DNA from: Rhodopseudomonas palustris
GTDB taxonomy: Bacteria > Pseudomonadota > Alphaproteobacteria > Rhizobiales > Xanthobacteraceae
Reading direction: 5' to 3'
Length of the DNA: 64,000 bases
NCBI GenBank assembly: GCA_016215605.1
Contig: JACRJB010000007.1
Coordinates: forward strand, 62,001-126,000
Positions 32,160 to 40,268 of this stretch are shown here, piece by piece. Positions within the stretch are counted from its first letter, which is position 1; each line of letters begins with the position of its first letter. The notes under the pieces were generated by a model. It saw only the letters and a program-made list of their open reading frames with translations, was not told where the DNA came from and did no database searches. The position numbers were made by a program, and so were the translations under genes.

Positions 32160-33335
32160 ATGCCCATGATCGTTCGGCAGTTCATCAGTTGGATCCGTCA
32201 CGCGCCCGCGGGCGAGCGTGCAGAGGCGACCCGGGCGCTGGCCCGGGCCTGGCTGATCTCCGATCTCACCCCCGACGATCGCGCCGCCGCCGAAGGCGCG
32301 CTGCTGATGATGCTCGACGACGTCTCGCCGCTGGTGCGCCAGGCGATGGCGCAGGTGTTCGCCCGCAGCGCGCACGCGCCGGCCGCGATCGTCCGCGCGC
32401 TCGCCGCCGATCAGCCCTCGGTGGCGCTGCCGGTGCTGGAATTCTCGCCGCTGCTGATCGACGCCGATCTGGTCGACATCGTCGCCACCGGCGACGACGC
32501 GGTGCAATCGGCGATCGCGCGCCGCGTCCGGCTGCCGGCCGCGGTGTGCGCGGCGATCGCCGAAGTGGGCAGCGCCTCCGCCGCGCTGGAACTGATCGAA
32601 AATCCGCACGCCGAACTGGCGCCGTTCTCGTGGGACCGCATCGTCGAGCGCCACGGCCATCTCGCCGCGATCCGCGAGTCGATGCTGGTGCTGGAGGATC
32701 TGCCCGGCGCGACGCGGCTGGCGCTGGTCGCCAAACTGTCCGACACGCTGCAGCAATTCGTCGTGGCGCGCGGCTGGCTGACCGCCGATCGCGCGGCGCG
32801 CGCCACCGCCGAGGCGCTCGACCGCTCCACCGTCGCGGTGGCGGCGCGCTCGCGCGGCGACGACATGGCCGCCCTGATGCGGCATCTGCGCGCCACCCAG
32901 CAGCTCACCGCCGGGCTGATCCTGCGCGCGCTGCTGTCCGGCAATCTCGAATTGTTCGAAGCCGCGCTGGTCGAACTGTCCGGCCTGCCGCAGGCCCGCG
33001 TCGCGGCGCTGCTGCATGCCCGCGGCGGCACCAGCCTGACCGCGCTGCTGACGCGCGCCGGCCTGCCGGAGACGACGTACCCTGCGTTCCGCGCCGCGCT
33101 CGAGGCGATCCACGAGATCGGCTTCGTCGGCAGCGAGAACGGCGCGGTGCGGCTGCGCCGGCTGATGGTCGAACGCGTGCTGACCCGCTGCGAGACCGCC
33201 GCCGATGCCGCGGCGCCTCTGCTGATCCTGCTGCGCCGCTTCGCCACCGAATCGGCCCGCGAAGACGCCAGCGCCTTCTGCGGCGAACTGATCGCCGACC
33301 ATTCCGTCTGGCGCCCGGATCTGATCGCGGCTTAG
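32160..33335 (+). CDS. DUF2336-family protein
   Basis: 391 residues, alpha-helical throughout with HEAT-like character (ALLMMLDDVSPLVRQAMAQVFARS, then repeated helical pairs). The N-terminal FISWIRHAPAGERAEATRALARAWL and central LPVLEFSPLLIDADLVDIV are typical of DUF2336 proteins, which are restricted to alphaproteobacteria and whose function is unknown. An ATG two codons downstream is an alternative start. The gene lies between repeat clusters on both sides. Confidence 0.85.
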   Translation: MPMIVRQFISWIRHAPAGERAEATRALARAWLISDLTPDDRAAAEGALLMMLDDVSPLVRQAMAQVFARSAHAPAAIVRALAADQPSVALPVLEFSPLLIDADLVDIVATGDDAVQSAIARRVRLPAAVCAAIAEVGSASAALELIENPHAELAPFSWDRIVERHGHLAAIRESMLVLEDLPGATRLALVAKLSDTLQQFVVARGWLTADRAARATAEALDRSTVAVAARSRGDDMAALMRHLRATQQLTAGLILRALLSGNLELFEAALVELSGLPQARVAALLHARGGTSLTALLTRAGLPETTYPAFRAALEAIHEIGFVGSENGAVRLRRLMVERVLTRCETAADAAAPLLILLRRFATESAREDASAFCGELIADHSVWRPDLIAA

Positions 33336-33373
33336 CTGATTGTCGGACGCAGCGTCCGCTGCCTCCGCAACAC

Positions 33374-33492
33374 GTCGTCCCCGCGCAGGCGGGGACCCAT
33401 ATCCCCTGGCTTCCCAAGTGAAGAAAAGCCTCTGCCACGGTGCTTGAATCGAGCAGCTGCGGCGTATGGGTCCCCGCCTGCGCGGGGACGAC
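33374..33492. repeat. 119-bp palindromic repeat, family A copy 2
   Basis: Same arms and same length as the other A copies. Its core (ATCCCCTGGCTTCCCAAGTG, then AGAAAAGCCTCTG) is close to those at 36500 and 36796. It starts 39 nt after the DUF2336 stop. Confidence 0.92.
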
Positions 33493-33586
33493 AGCGGATA
33501 GGCCACGGCCGAACGCCGATCGAGATTGCGCCGCCGGCCGACGCCGCTACACTTTCACCGGAGCCGCACATCCTTTGGCGTCGGCG

Positions 33587-33874
33587 ATGGCCTACTACGT
33601 CTACATGCTCGCGAGCGGGAAGCACGGCACGTTGTATCTCGGCGTGACCAACGATCTTGTGCGCCGCGTGTACGAGCATCGCAGTCACGCAGTGCCCGGG
33701 TTCACGTCGCGCTACGACGTCGGCGCGCTGGTGTGGTTCGAAATCCACGATGATGCGATCGCTGCCATCACGCGCGAGAAGCAGTTGAAGAAGTGGCGGC
33801 GCGAATGGAAAGTGCGATTGATCGAGGCGGAGAATCCGGATTGGATAGATCTGTATCCGGAGATCGCTCGCTAG
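33587..33874 (+). CDS. GIY-YIG nuclease-superfamily protein
   Basis: 95 residues. YYVYMLASGKHGTLYLGVTNDLVRRVYEHR gives the GIY-YIG pair (as YVY...YLG), the catalytic Arg region and the following helix. FTSRYDVGALVWFEIHDD and REKQLKKWRREWKVRLIE complete the stand-alone URI/UPF0213-like form found widely in Rhizobiales. These small proteins are thought to be endonucleases, but their role is unknown. The gene is tightly boxed in by repeats: family A copy 2 ends 94 nt upstream and a half copy of family B begins 12 nt after the stop. Confidence 0.9.
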   Translation: MAYYVYMLASGKHGTLYLGVTNDLVRRVYEHRSHAVPGFTSRYDVGALVWFEIHDDAIAAITREKQLKKWRREWKVRLIEAENPDWIDLYPEIAR

Positions 33875-33886
33875 CACGGGGGTTAT

Positions 33887-33928
33887 GGATTCCGGGTTCA
33901 CGCGCTGGCGCGCGTGCCCCGGAATGAC
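33887..33928. repeat. Half copy of family B repeat
   Basis: ATGGATTCCGGGTTC to GTGCCCCGGAATGAC is the right half of the family B palindrome. It starts 12 nt after the GIY-YIG stop. Confidence 0.75.
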
Positions 33929-34005
33929 GGTGGGTGGGGCTCGACGCGCGGCGACGGCGCGCGCAACGCGGCGACGCGCCCGACTACTTCGCGACGCACG
34001 CCCGA

Positions 34006-34584
34006 CTACTCCCCCGGCGCGATGCTCGGGGCCAAAATGGCGTCGAGGTGGTCGGGGCGGTCGCGGTTGACGGCGGCGAGGTAGTCGTCGGCGACGCCGC
34101 GCAGCTTGCGGTTCAGCGCGCGCTGCAGCTCGGCCTTGTCGGGCGCGCCGCCTTCGCGGACCATCGCCTGGATGGCGTGGACGTGGTTGGCGATCAGTTC
34201 GTCCGGCACCGCGGCGAGATCCGGCGCGTGCTCGATCACCCGGCACAGGCTGAAGGCGGCGTCGGCGGCGGCCGGATAACCGAACGTCGCAGCGTCGCCC
34301 TTGATGTCGTGCGCGGCGCGGAACAGTTCGTCCTTGGTGGCGCGGCTGACGCCGTCGCGCGCGAGCGCCGCATAGGCCGCCGACAGCCGGTCGCACTCGA
34401 CGCCCATCCACTGCGCGAATTCGCCGGCGAGCTCGGCCAGCGCCTGTTCGGCGCGCGCCACCGAATCGTCGACCTGCGCGTCCTCGACCCGGCGCAGCAC
34501 CTTGCGCAGCGGATTGGCCTGGGTGATCACCTGATGGTCGGGAAAGGTCGCGACCTGGATGTCCTCGGGGCGTTTGCGGCTCAT
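34006..34584 (-). CDS. Hpt-domain phosphotransfer protein
   Basis: 192 residues. FRAAHDIKGDAATFGYP contains the phosphorylatable His (H92) of a histidine phosphotransfer domain. The N-terminal 60 residues (RPEDIQVATFPDHQVITQ...) are of the type seen in alphaproteobacterial chemotaxis or cell-cycle phosphorelay Hpt proteins. It begins 4 nt after the response-regulator gene ends, so the two are translated from one message and probably form a phosphorelay pair. The kinase is not in the window. Confidence 0.9.
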   Translation of the reverse strand: MSRKRPEDIQVATFPDHQVITQANPLRKVLRRVEDAQVDDSVARAEQALAELAGEFAQWMGVECDRLSAAYAALARDGVSRATKDELFRAAHDIKGDAATFGYPAAADAAFSLCRVIEHAPDLAAVPDELIANHVHAIQAMVREGGAPDKAELQRALNRKLRGVADDYLAAVNRDRPDHLDAILAPSIAPGE

Positions 34585-34588
34585 GGCG

Positions 34589-35134
34589 TCAGCCTGCGAC
34601 CTTGGCCTTGTCGAGCAGCGACGGCTGCTGGATGATGTCGGCCTCGCCGTGGCCGCGCCGCTCCGGGCCGATATAGCCGCCGCCGGCGCTGCGCCGCCGG
34701 TCCGGCCCGAAGTAGTTGCGGGTCTTGATGAACGGCCGCGGGCTGGCGACGACGTTGAGCACGCGCTGATACAGCCCCTTCGACGAGATCGGCTTGGCGA
34801 GAAACTCGGTGATGCCGGCGTCGCGCGCCAGCGTCACGCGGCGCTTCTCCGAATGCGCGGTCAGCATGATGATCGGCACGAACGGGTTGGCCTTGGAGTC
34901 CGGCTGCCGGATCATCTGCGCCAGCTCCAGCCCGTCGAAGATCGGCATTTCCCAATCGGTGATGACGATGTCGGGCGCGGCGTGGCTGAAGGTCTCGAGC
35001 GCGGTGGCGCCGTCCTCGGCCTCGTAGACCTCGCGCGCGCCGAACGAATGCAGCAGCGTGCGCAGGATGCGCCGCATGTGCGGATTGTCGTCGCACACCA
35101 GGAAGCGCAGCTTGTTGAAGTCGATGCGGAACAT
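34589..35134 (-). CDS. Single-domain response regulator
   Basis: 181 residues with one receiver domain: acidic pair in VCDDNP (D15, D16), phospho-acceptor D60 in VITDWEMP, T92 in MLTAHS and K114 in LAKPIS. No output domain; the last 50 residues are an Arg/Gly-rich tail with a repeated GPDRRR/GPERRG motif. Probably CheY- or DivK-like signalling. A pair of GTTAACGA repeats lies 50-80 nt upstream of its start. Confidence 0.93.
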   Translation of the reverse strand: MFRIDFNKLRFLVCDDNPHMRRILRTLLHSFGAREVYEAEDGATALETFSHAAPDIVITDWEMPIFDGLELAQMIRQPDSKANPFVPIIMLTAHSEKRRVTLARDAGITEFLAKPISSKGLYQRVLNVVASPRPFIKTRNYFGPDRRRSAGGGYIGPERRGHGEADIIQQPSLLDKAKVAG

Positions 35135-35184
35135 GAGAAACTTCGGGCTCGTCCGGGCGCGGCGACAGAGGCGATATACCTGGC

Positions 35185-35212
35185 GTTAACGATAGGCCGT
35201 CGTCGTTAACGA
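35185..35212. promoter_or_regulatory. Direct repeat GTTAACGA with 20-bp period
   Basis: GTTAACGA at 35185-35192 and again at 35205-35212, spaced two helical turns apart, upstream of the response-regulator gene. Each contains a TTAA half-site, but the spacing is not the N7 of a full CtrA box. Candidate binding site for a CtrA-like or other dimeric regulator. Confidence 0.35.
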
Positions 35213-35265
35213 AGGGTTGCCGGGGGCGCCGGCAGCGCGCGCCGACGGTGCCCGTCTCACCCCCC

Positions 35266-35386
35266 GTCATTCCGGGGCGCTCGCGCAGCGAGCGAACCCG
35301 GAATCCAGAGGTGTTGGACCGATTCCGCCGATGCCCCGAACGTCGAGATTCCGGGTTCGCGAGCAAAGCTCGCGCCCCGGAATGAC
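35266..35386. repeat. Palindromic repeat, family B copy (complete)
   Basis: 121 bp, GTCATTCCGGGGCGCTCGCG to GCGCCCCGGAATGAC. The left 40 nt are the same as at 29821. With family C copy 3 it fills most of the 571-nt gap between the response regulator and the zinc-ribbon gene. Confidence 0.88.
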
Positions 35387-35445
35387 GCCTTTGTTGCGGA
35401 GGACTCACCATGAGTGCCGTCGCGTTCAGCGGCCACCGGCACGCC

Positions 35446-35591
35446 CCTGAGGAGCCCCGCATCGCCCGAAGGGCGTAGCGGGGCGTCTCGAAGGATGAGT
35501 TGTTCATCTCGCTCGGCTGCTGAGCCGTCCGTCGCCCATGGTTCGAGACGCCCGCCGGCGCTTCGCGCCGCCGGGCTCCTCACCATGAGGG
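35446..35591. repeat. Mosaic palindromic repeat, family C copy 3
   Basis: Blocks CCTGAGGAGCCCCGC, GGGGCGTCTCGAAGGATGAG, CCATGGTTCGAGACGCC and GGGCTCCTCACCATGAGGG in the order seen in copy 1. Confidence 0.82.
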
Positions 35592-35705
35592 CCAACTGGT
35601 CACGGCGGCCGGGCGCGCTGATTATTTCGCAGCGGGTATCGCGCTGCGGCGCGCCGCGGCGGGCGGCCGACTAACCTCGTGTTGTTACTGATTCGGAGCG
35701 CGTCG

Positions 35706-35888
35706 ATGACCACCACCCCGAACTGCCCGCATTGCAACGAGACGTTGGAGCTGGTCGGCAACCGGCCGCTGGTGCAGGGCTATCAGCTGCGCGAATATCA
35801 ATGTCCGAAATGCGAGACCAGGACCCGCGCCGCCACCCATTGGGATCATTCGCTGACCGAGCCGCACGGGCACTTCTATCACGAGTAG
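35706..35888 (+). CDS. Small zinc-ribbon protein
   Basis: 60 residues. Two Cys pairs, NCPHCNETLEL and YQCPKCETRTRA, about 30 residues apart, form a zinc ribbon, and the C-terminus has HWDH and HGHFYHE. No known family is recognised. It stands alone after a repeat cluster. Confidence 0.7.
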   Translation: MTTTPNCPHCNETLELVGNRPLVQGYQLREYQCPKCETRTRAATHWDHSLTEPHGHFYHE

Positions 35889-36103
35889 CACGCCCGCGCG
35901 GCGGCGCCGCGCGCCGCACGATCGCGCTGCAGCGCAGCACGGCGCGCTTAAGCAGCGATTAGCCATCGCCCACGATCGGTGCCGCGCCGCGCGCCGGAAT
36001 TGTCGCTGGTCATTTCCCATCGCCGCCCGACATGATTACGATCATCACCGCGGGGCCGCACCGAGCCGCCGCCGCGACGGCGAGCCGGACAGGGGGCGAC
36101 ACG

Positions 36104-36274
36104 ATGACCGACGAACTCACGGCGTTTCTGATGTTCACGATGCTGTGCAGCGCGTTTCTGATCGGTCTGATGGTGCAGTACCTGCGCCGCCTCAACCGCC
36201 TGCGCGCCACCGTGCGCGTGTTCAGCCAGGTCAACGACATGGTCCCGCAGAGGGTGCCCGCGCGGCGAGAGTAG
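36104..36274 (+). CDS. Small single-helix membrane protein
   Basis: 56 residues from MTDELTAFLMFTMLCSAFLI; GGGGGC lies 7 nt upstream. One transmembrane helix (about 8-26), then a basic segment (YLRRLNRLRATVRVF). No family recognised. A near-consensus CtrA box (TTAA-N7-TTAG, 35948-35962) lies 142 nt upstream. Confidence 0.6.
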   Translation: MTDELTAFLMFTMLCSAFLIGLMVQYLRRLNRLRATVRVFSQVNDMVPQRVPARRE

Positions 36275-36363
36275 GCAACAGCAGGCACGACTGACCGGGA
36301 CATTAGCGACGGCTGTGACGTCGCCTGATGGCGGGTGGGGCGGCCTCACGCACTCCGCGTCTT

Positions 36364-36382
36364 GGCCGGGCTCGGCCCGGCC
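36364..36382. repeat. Palindrome family F
   Basis: GGCCGGGC-TCG-GCCCGGCC, a perfect 8-bp inverted repeat at the head of a stretch (to about 36455) that looks like a further intergenic repeat family. Only one copy is seen here. Confidence 0.5.
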
Positions 36383-36499
36383 ATCCATCCATCATCTTCG
36401 AAAGATCTCTCGCAAAGCGCGATGGATCAGCGGGGCGAGTCCGGTGACGACGTCGTGTTGTGACGCGGGCTCAGTCGCACGGCAGCGCCGACGCGACGC

Positions 36500-36618
36500 G
36501 TCGTCCCCGCGCAGGCGGGGACCCATATCCCCTGGCGTCGCAAGTGAGAGAAGGCCTCTGTCGCAGGGGTTCAGTCGGGATGCTGCGGCGTATGGGTCCC
36601 CGCCTGCGCGGGGACGAC
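36500..36618. repeat. 119-bp palindromic repeat, family A copy 3
   Basis: Arms as in the other copies. First half of a tandem arrangement with copy 4 (period 296 bp), in which the following 170 nt (GTCGACAGGCAAG, GGCGAAGTCGCGC, GCGCCAGCCCCACCCCCGTC) are also duplicated. Confidence 0.92.
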
Positions 36619-36694
36619 AAGTCGACAGGCAAGGCTCAAAGGCGAAGTCGCGCCGAACGCCGCCACCCACGACGTTCGCGCCAGCCCCACCCCC

Positions 36695-36745
36695 GTCATT
36701 CCGGGGCGGGCGCAGCGAAGCTGCGCACGAGCCCGGAATCGCGAG
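36695..36745. repeat. Half copy of family B repeat in tandem unit 1
   Basis: GTCATTCCGGGGCGGGCGCA to CGGAATCGCGAG, the left half of the B palindrome with an altered core (GCAGCGAAGCTGCGC). Duplicated at 36991. Confidence 0.78.
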
Positions 36746-36795
36746 GTGAGGGGGCGGTCGCGGCCCAATTTGTTCAGCCGCTGCATCAGCCCCAC

Positions 36796-36914
36796 GTCGT
36801 CCCCGCGCAGGCGGGGACCCATATCCCCTGGCGTCGCAAGTAAGAGAAGGCCTCTGTCGCAGGGGTCCAATCGAGATGCTGCGGCGTATGGGTCCCCGCC
36901 TGCGCGGGGACGAC
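36796..36914. repeat. 119-bp palindromic repeat, family A copy 4
   Basis: Nearly identical to copy 3, exactly 296 bp downstream of it. Part of the second tandem unit that reaches about 37040. Confidence 0.92.
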
Positions 36915-36990
36915 AAGTCGACAGGCAAGACGCAAAGGCGAAGTCGCGCGCCGAACGCAGCCCCCCGCCAATCGCGCCAGCCCCACCCCC

Positions 36991-37040
36991 GTCATTCCGG
37001 GGCGGGCGCAGCGAAGCTGCGCACGAACCCGGAATCTCGA
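36991..37040. repeat. Half copy of family B repeat in tandem unit 2
   Basis: Matches 36695-36745 with a few changes. It lies 97 nt before the restriction-modification gene. Confidence 0.78.
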
Positions 37041-37136
37041 AGTGAGGGGGGCCGATCCTCCAGAACCATTGCCTCGATTGTAAGCGAATCTCGATTCGCG
37101 TAAGGCTGGCGGCGGCTCGGGGAGGCCTGCCGGCGG

Positions 37137-39671
37137 ATGAACCAGATTCTGATTCAAGACTATCTCAACGACCTGTCCGACCTGCGTAAAGCGTCCGGAA
37201 CCAATCGCGAAAGCGTCGTCAGCGAAGCCTTCAAGGACCTGCTGAAGGGCTACGCCAAGTCGCACGATCTGATCTTCCTGCCGCAATACGAATTGCCCAA
37301 GCAGGACGGCGCCCGCCGCATCGTCGACGGCGCGCTGGTCTACGATCTGCGCGTGCCGTTCGGCTATTGGGAAGCCAAGGACGAGGAAGACGAGCTCGAT
37401 GCGGAAATCGCCAAGAAGCTGCGCCGCGGCTATCCGCGCGACAACATCATCTTCGAGGATTCCCGCACCGCCGTGCTGATGCAGTACGGCAACGAGGTGA
37501 TGCGCTGCGCGGTCGACGACACCGGCAAGCTGCAGCACCTGCTCGAGCTGTTCTTCAAATACGAACGGCCGGAAGTCGCAGACTTCCGCAAGGCGGTGGC
37601 GCAATTCCAGAAAGACCTGCCCGACGTGCTCGCCGCGCTGCGCGACATGATCAACGCCGCGCAGACCGACAGCGCCCCGTTTCGCAAGGCCGCGACCAAG
37701 TTTCTCAAGCACGCGCAGGAGACCATCAATCCGATGGTGACAGCGGACGACGTCCGCGAAATGCTGATCCAGCACATCCTGACAGAAGAAATCTTTTCGA
37801 AGGTGTTCGACGAGGACGATTTCCATCGCCAGAACAACGTCGCCAAAGAGCTCTATACGCTGGAAAACCTGTTCTTCACCGGAGCACGCAAGAAGAACAC
37901 GCTGAAGGGGCTCGAGCCGTATTACAACGCGATCCGCACTACTGCTCACCAGATTGCCACCCACACCGAGAAGCAGACCTTCCTCAAGGTGATCTACGAG
38001 GGCTTCTACAAGGTCTACAATAAGAAGGCCGCCGACCGGCTCGGCGTGGTCTACACCCCGAACGAGATCGTGCGCTTCATGGTCGAGAGCGCCGACTGGC
38101 TGTGCCAGAAGCATTTTTCGAAATCGCTGATCGATCGCGACGTCCAGATCCTCGATCCGGCGACCGGCACCGGCACCTTCATCTGCGAACTGCTGGAGCA
38201 TTTTCGCGGCCAGAAGGACAAGCTCGCCTACAAATACAAGGAAGAGCTGCACGCCAACGAGGTGGCGATCCTGCCGTACTACGTCGCCAATCTGAACATC
38301 GAGGCGACCTACGCGGCGATCACCGGCCAGTATGCCGAGTTTCCCAATCTGTGCTTCGTCGACACGCTCGACAATGTCGGGGGCCTCGGCATCAAGGCCG
38401 GCCATCAGCACGATCTGTTCGGTGCGATGTCGGAAGAGAACGTCGCCCGCATCAAGCGGCAGAACTCGCGCAAGATTTCCGTCGTGATCGGCAATCCGCC
38501 CTACAACGCTAACCAGCAGAACGAGAACGACAACAACAAGAACCGGACCTATCCGCGGATCGACGAGCGGATCAAGGATACCTACATCAAGCTCAGCACG
38601 GCGCAGAAGACCAAGGCCTACGACATGTACACGCGGTTCTTCCGCTGGGCCTCGGATCGGCTGCACGACGACGGCATTCTGGCGTTCATCACCAACCGCA
38701 ATTTCATCGACAGCCGAACCATGGACGGCTTCCGCCGCGCGGTGGCGGCGGAATATTCCGACATCTATGTGGTCGATCTCGGCGGCGACGTGCGAGCCAA
38801 TCCGAAACTGTCAGGCACAAAGAACAACGTGTTCGGCATCCAGACAGGTGTTGCCATTTCATTTCTCGTCAAACGTCGGCGAAAGAAGGGTGAAAAACAT
38901 AGCTGTGCAGTCCACTATGCGCGTCGGCCGGAGATGGACACCGCTGAACAAAAGCTCGAATGGCTGGGGCAAGCCCAACTGTCCACCTTGCAGATGGACA
39001 ATTTGCGTCCGGATGACAAAGCAAATTGGTTGAACCTGACGGACAATGATTTCCAGAATTTTATTCCTATTGCCGGCAAAGCAAAGAACAAGCTCTTCGC
39101 TTTGGGCGCCAATGCAATCAAGACAAACCGTGATGATTGGGTCTTTGACTTCGATCTTTCGGAATTGAAACGAAGGTCTGCATTCTTGCTAGAGCGTTTC
39201 AATGCGCAACTGAAAAGAGGGCTCAGCGACGCAGGTAAACTTGACTATTCTATCAAATGGAGCAGCGGTTTAAAGGGCGTCAAAGTTAAACAAGAATCTG
39301 CTGACAAGGATTTCGTCGAAGCCGTGTGGAGGCCTTTTGTAAGAAAATTTTACTTTTCTAATAGGTCTTTCAGCGATCGCCTAACTGAACTCCATTTCAG
39401 AATGTTTGGGGCGCACTTAGGGCAAAGAAATCGATCGATTCTCATTGTGTTTGGAAGTCGACTACCTTTCACATCGTTCGTGGTGGATCGTCCAGTCAGC
39501 TATTCGCTTCTCTCGCTTGATCCCGTCTATTTGCTTCCGGAGTCGCAGTTTGCAAAGACTGGAGAAAGGATCGGGAATGTTACGGACTGGGCCTTTAATC
39601 AGTTCAAAGCGCACTACCGATCAAACAAGAACATCCGACGGACCATTACTAAAGATGCAATCTTTCATTAG
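37137..39671 (+). CDS. Type ISP/IIG-like restriction-modification protein, ends at an in-frame amber codon
   Basis: 844 residues before a TAG at 39669. The N-terminal part (about 1-150) has a PD-(D/E)xK-like nuclease core: QYELPKQDGARRIVDG, then GYWEAKDEEDEL with the E-A-K near residue 80. The methyltransferase has motif I ILDPATGTGTFICELLEHF near 340 and motif IV VIGNPPYNANQQN near 453. No helicase domain lies between them, so the layout is that of a single-chain type IIG/ISP enzyme. From about residue 563 (nt 38825) to the stop, the DNA becomes clearly A/T-richer; this is the expected target-recognition region. The reading frame continues after the TAG with conserved sequence (next entry), so this is probably a nonsense-interrupted gene. 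Palindromic repeats flank it on both sides. Confidence 0.9.
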   Translation: MNQILIQDYLNDLSDLRKASGTNRESVVSEAFKDLLKGYAKSHDLIFLPQYELPKQDGARRIVDGALVYDLRVPFGYWEAKDEEDELDAEIAKKLRRGYPRDNIIFEDSRTAVLMQYGNEVMRCAVDDTGKLQHLLELFFKYERPEVADFRKAVAQFQKDLPDVLAALRDMINAAQTDSAPFRKAATKFLKHAQETINPMVTADDVREMLIQHILTEEIFSKVFDEDDFHRQNNVAKELYTLENLFFTGARKKNTLKGLEPYYNAIRTTAHQIATHTEKQTFLKVIYEGFYKVYNKKAADRLGVVYTPNEIVRFMVESADWLCQKHFSKSLIDRDVQILDPATGTGTFICELLEHFRGQKDKLAYKYKEELHANEVAILPYYVANLNIEATYAAITGQYAEFPNLCFVDTLDNVGGLGIKAGHQHDLFGAMSEENVARIKRQNSRKISVVIGNPPYNANQQNENDNNKNRTYPRIDERIKDTYIKLSTAQKTKAYDMYTRFFRWASDRLHDDGILAFITNRNFIDSRTMDGFRRAVAAEYSDIYVVDLGGDVRANPKLSGTKNNVFGIQTGVAISFLVKRRRKKGEKHSCAVHYARRPEMDTAEQKLEWLGQAQLSTLQMDNLRPDDKANWLNLTDNDFQNFIPIAGKAKNKLFALGANAIKTNRDDWVFDFDLSELKRRSAFLLERFNAQLKRGLSDAGKLDYSIKWSSGLKGVKVKQESADKDFVEAVWRPFVRKFYFSNRSFSDRLTELHFRMFGAHLGQRNRSILIVFGSRLPFTSFVVDRPVSYSLLSLDPVYLLPESQFAKTGERIGNVTDWAFNQFKAHYRSNKNIRRTITKDAIFH

Positions 39672-40214
39672 GTCTACGCCGTCCTGCACGACCCAATCTA
39701 TCGCGAAAAATACGCGCAAAATCTCAAGCGAGAATTTCCACGGATTCCGTTTTACGCCGATTTTTGGAATTGGGCGGAGTGGGGCGAGTCGCTGATGGCG
39801 ATGCACATCGACTACGAGACGGTGAAGCCGTGGAAGCTTGAGCGCATCGATGTGCCCGACGCTAAGTCGCGCGCGGCAGGATTGTTGCCGAAGCCGTCGC
39901 TGAAGGCCGACAAGGACAACGGGGTCATCATCCTCGACTCCGAGACGCAATTGACGGGCGTCCCGCGGCAAGCCTGGACCTATCGCCTCGGCAACCGCTC
40001 GGCGCTGGAATGGATTCTCGATCAGTACAAAGAGAAGACTCCGAAAGACTCGACCATCCGTGAGAAGTTCAACACCTATCGGTTCGCCGATCACAAGGAG
40101 AAGGTGATCGATTTGCTGATGAAGGTCACGCGCGTCAGCGTCGAGACGATGAAGATCGTCGAGGCGATGCGCAACGAGCCGCGCGCGTCGGAAGAGACCG
40201 ACGCCGCGAACTAA
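39672..40214 (+). pseudogene. 3' continuation of the ISP/IIG-like gene after the amber codon
   Basis: In frame with the preceding entry and open for 180 codons. It begins VYAVLHDPIYREKYAQNLKR and contains IPFYADFWNWAEWGESLMAM, TYRLGNRSALEWILDQYKEK and the final helix RVSVETMKIVEAM, the conserved end of this enzyme family. Homologues usually read H-Y-V-Y where this gene has H-stop-V-Y, which fits a Tyr codon changed to TAG. Internal initiation at 39795 is possible but unlikely to give a useful product. DNA returns to host-like high GC here. Confidence 0.85.
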
Positions 40215-40268
40215 TCAATCCGATTCGGTCGCGGCCATCCCCCGCCGCCTCGCGGTCGCCCCGCGCTT

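Noticed and set aside
31335-36914. Possible CRISPR array because of repeated GTCGTCCCCGCGCAGG units
   Set aside because: Units are far apart, palindromic and not separated by equal unique spacers; no cas gene is present.
39795-40214. Independent gene starting MAMHIDYETVKPWKLE
   Set aside because: It is the in-frame, family-conserved C-terminus of the restriction enzyme beyond the amber codon, and has no own ribosome binding site.
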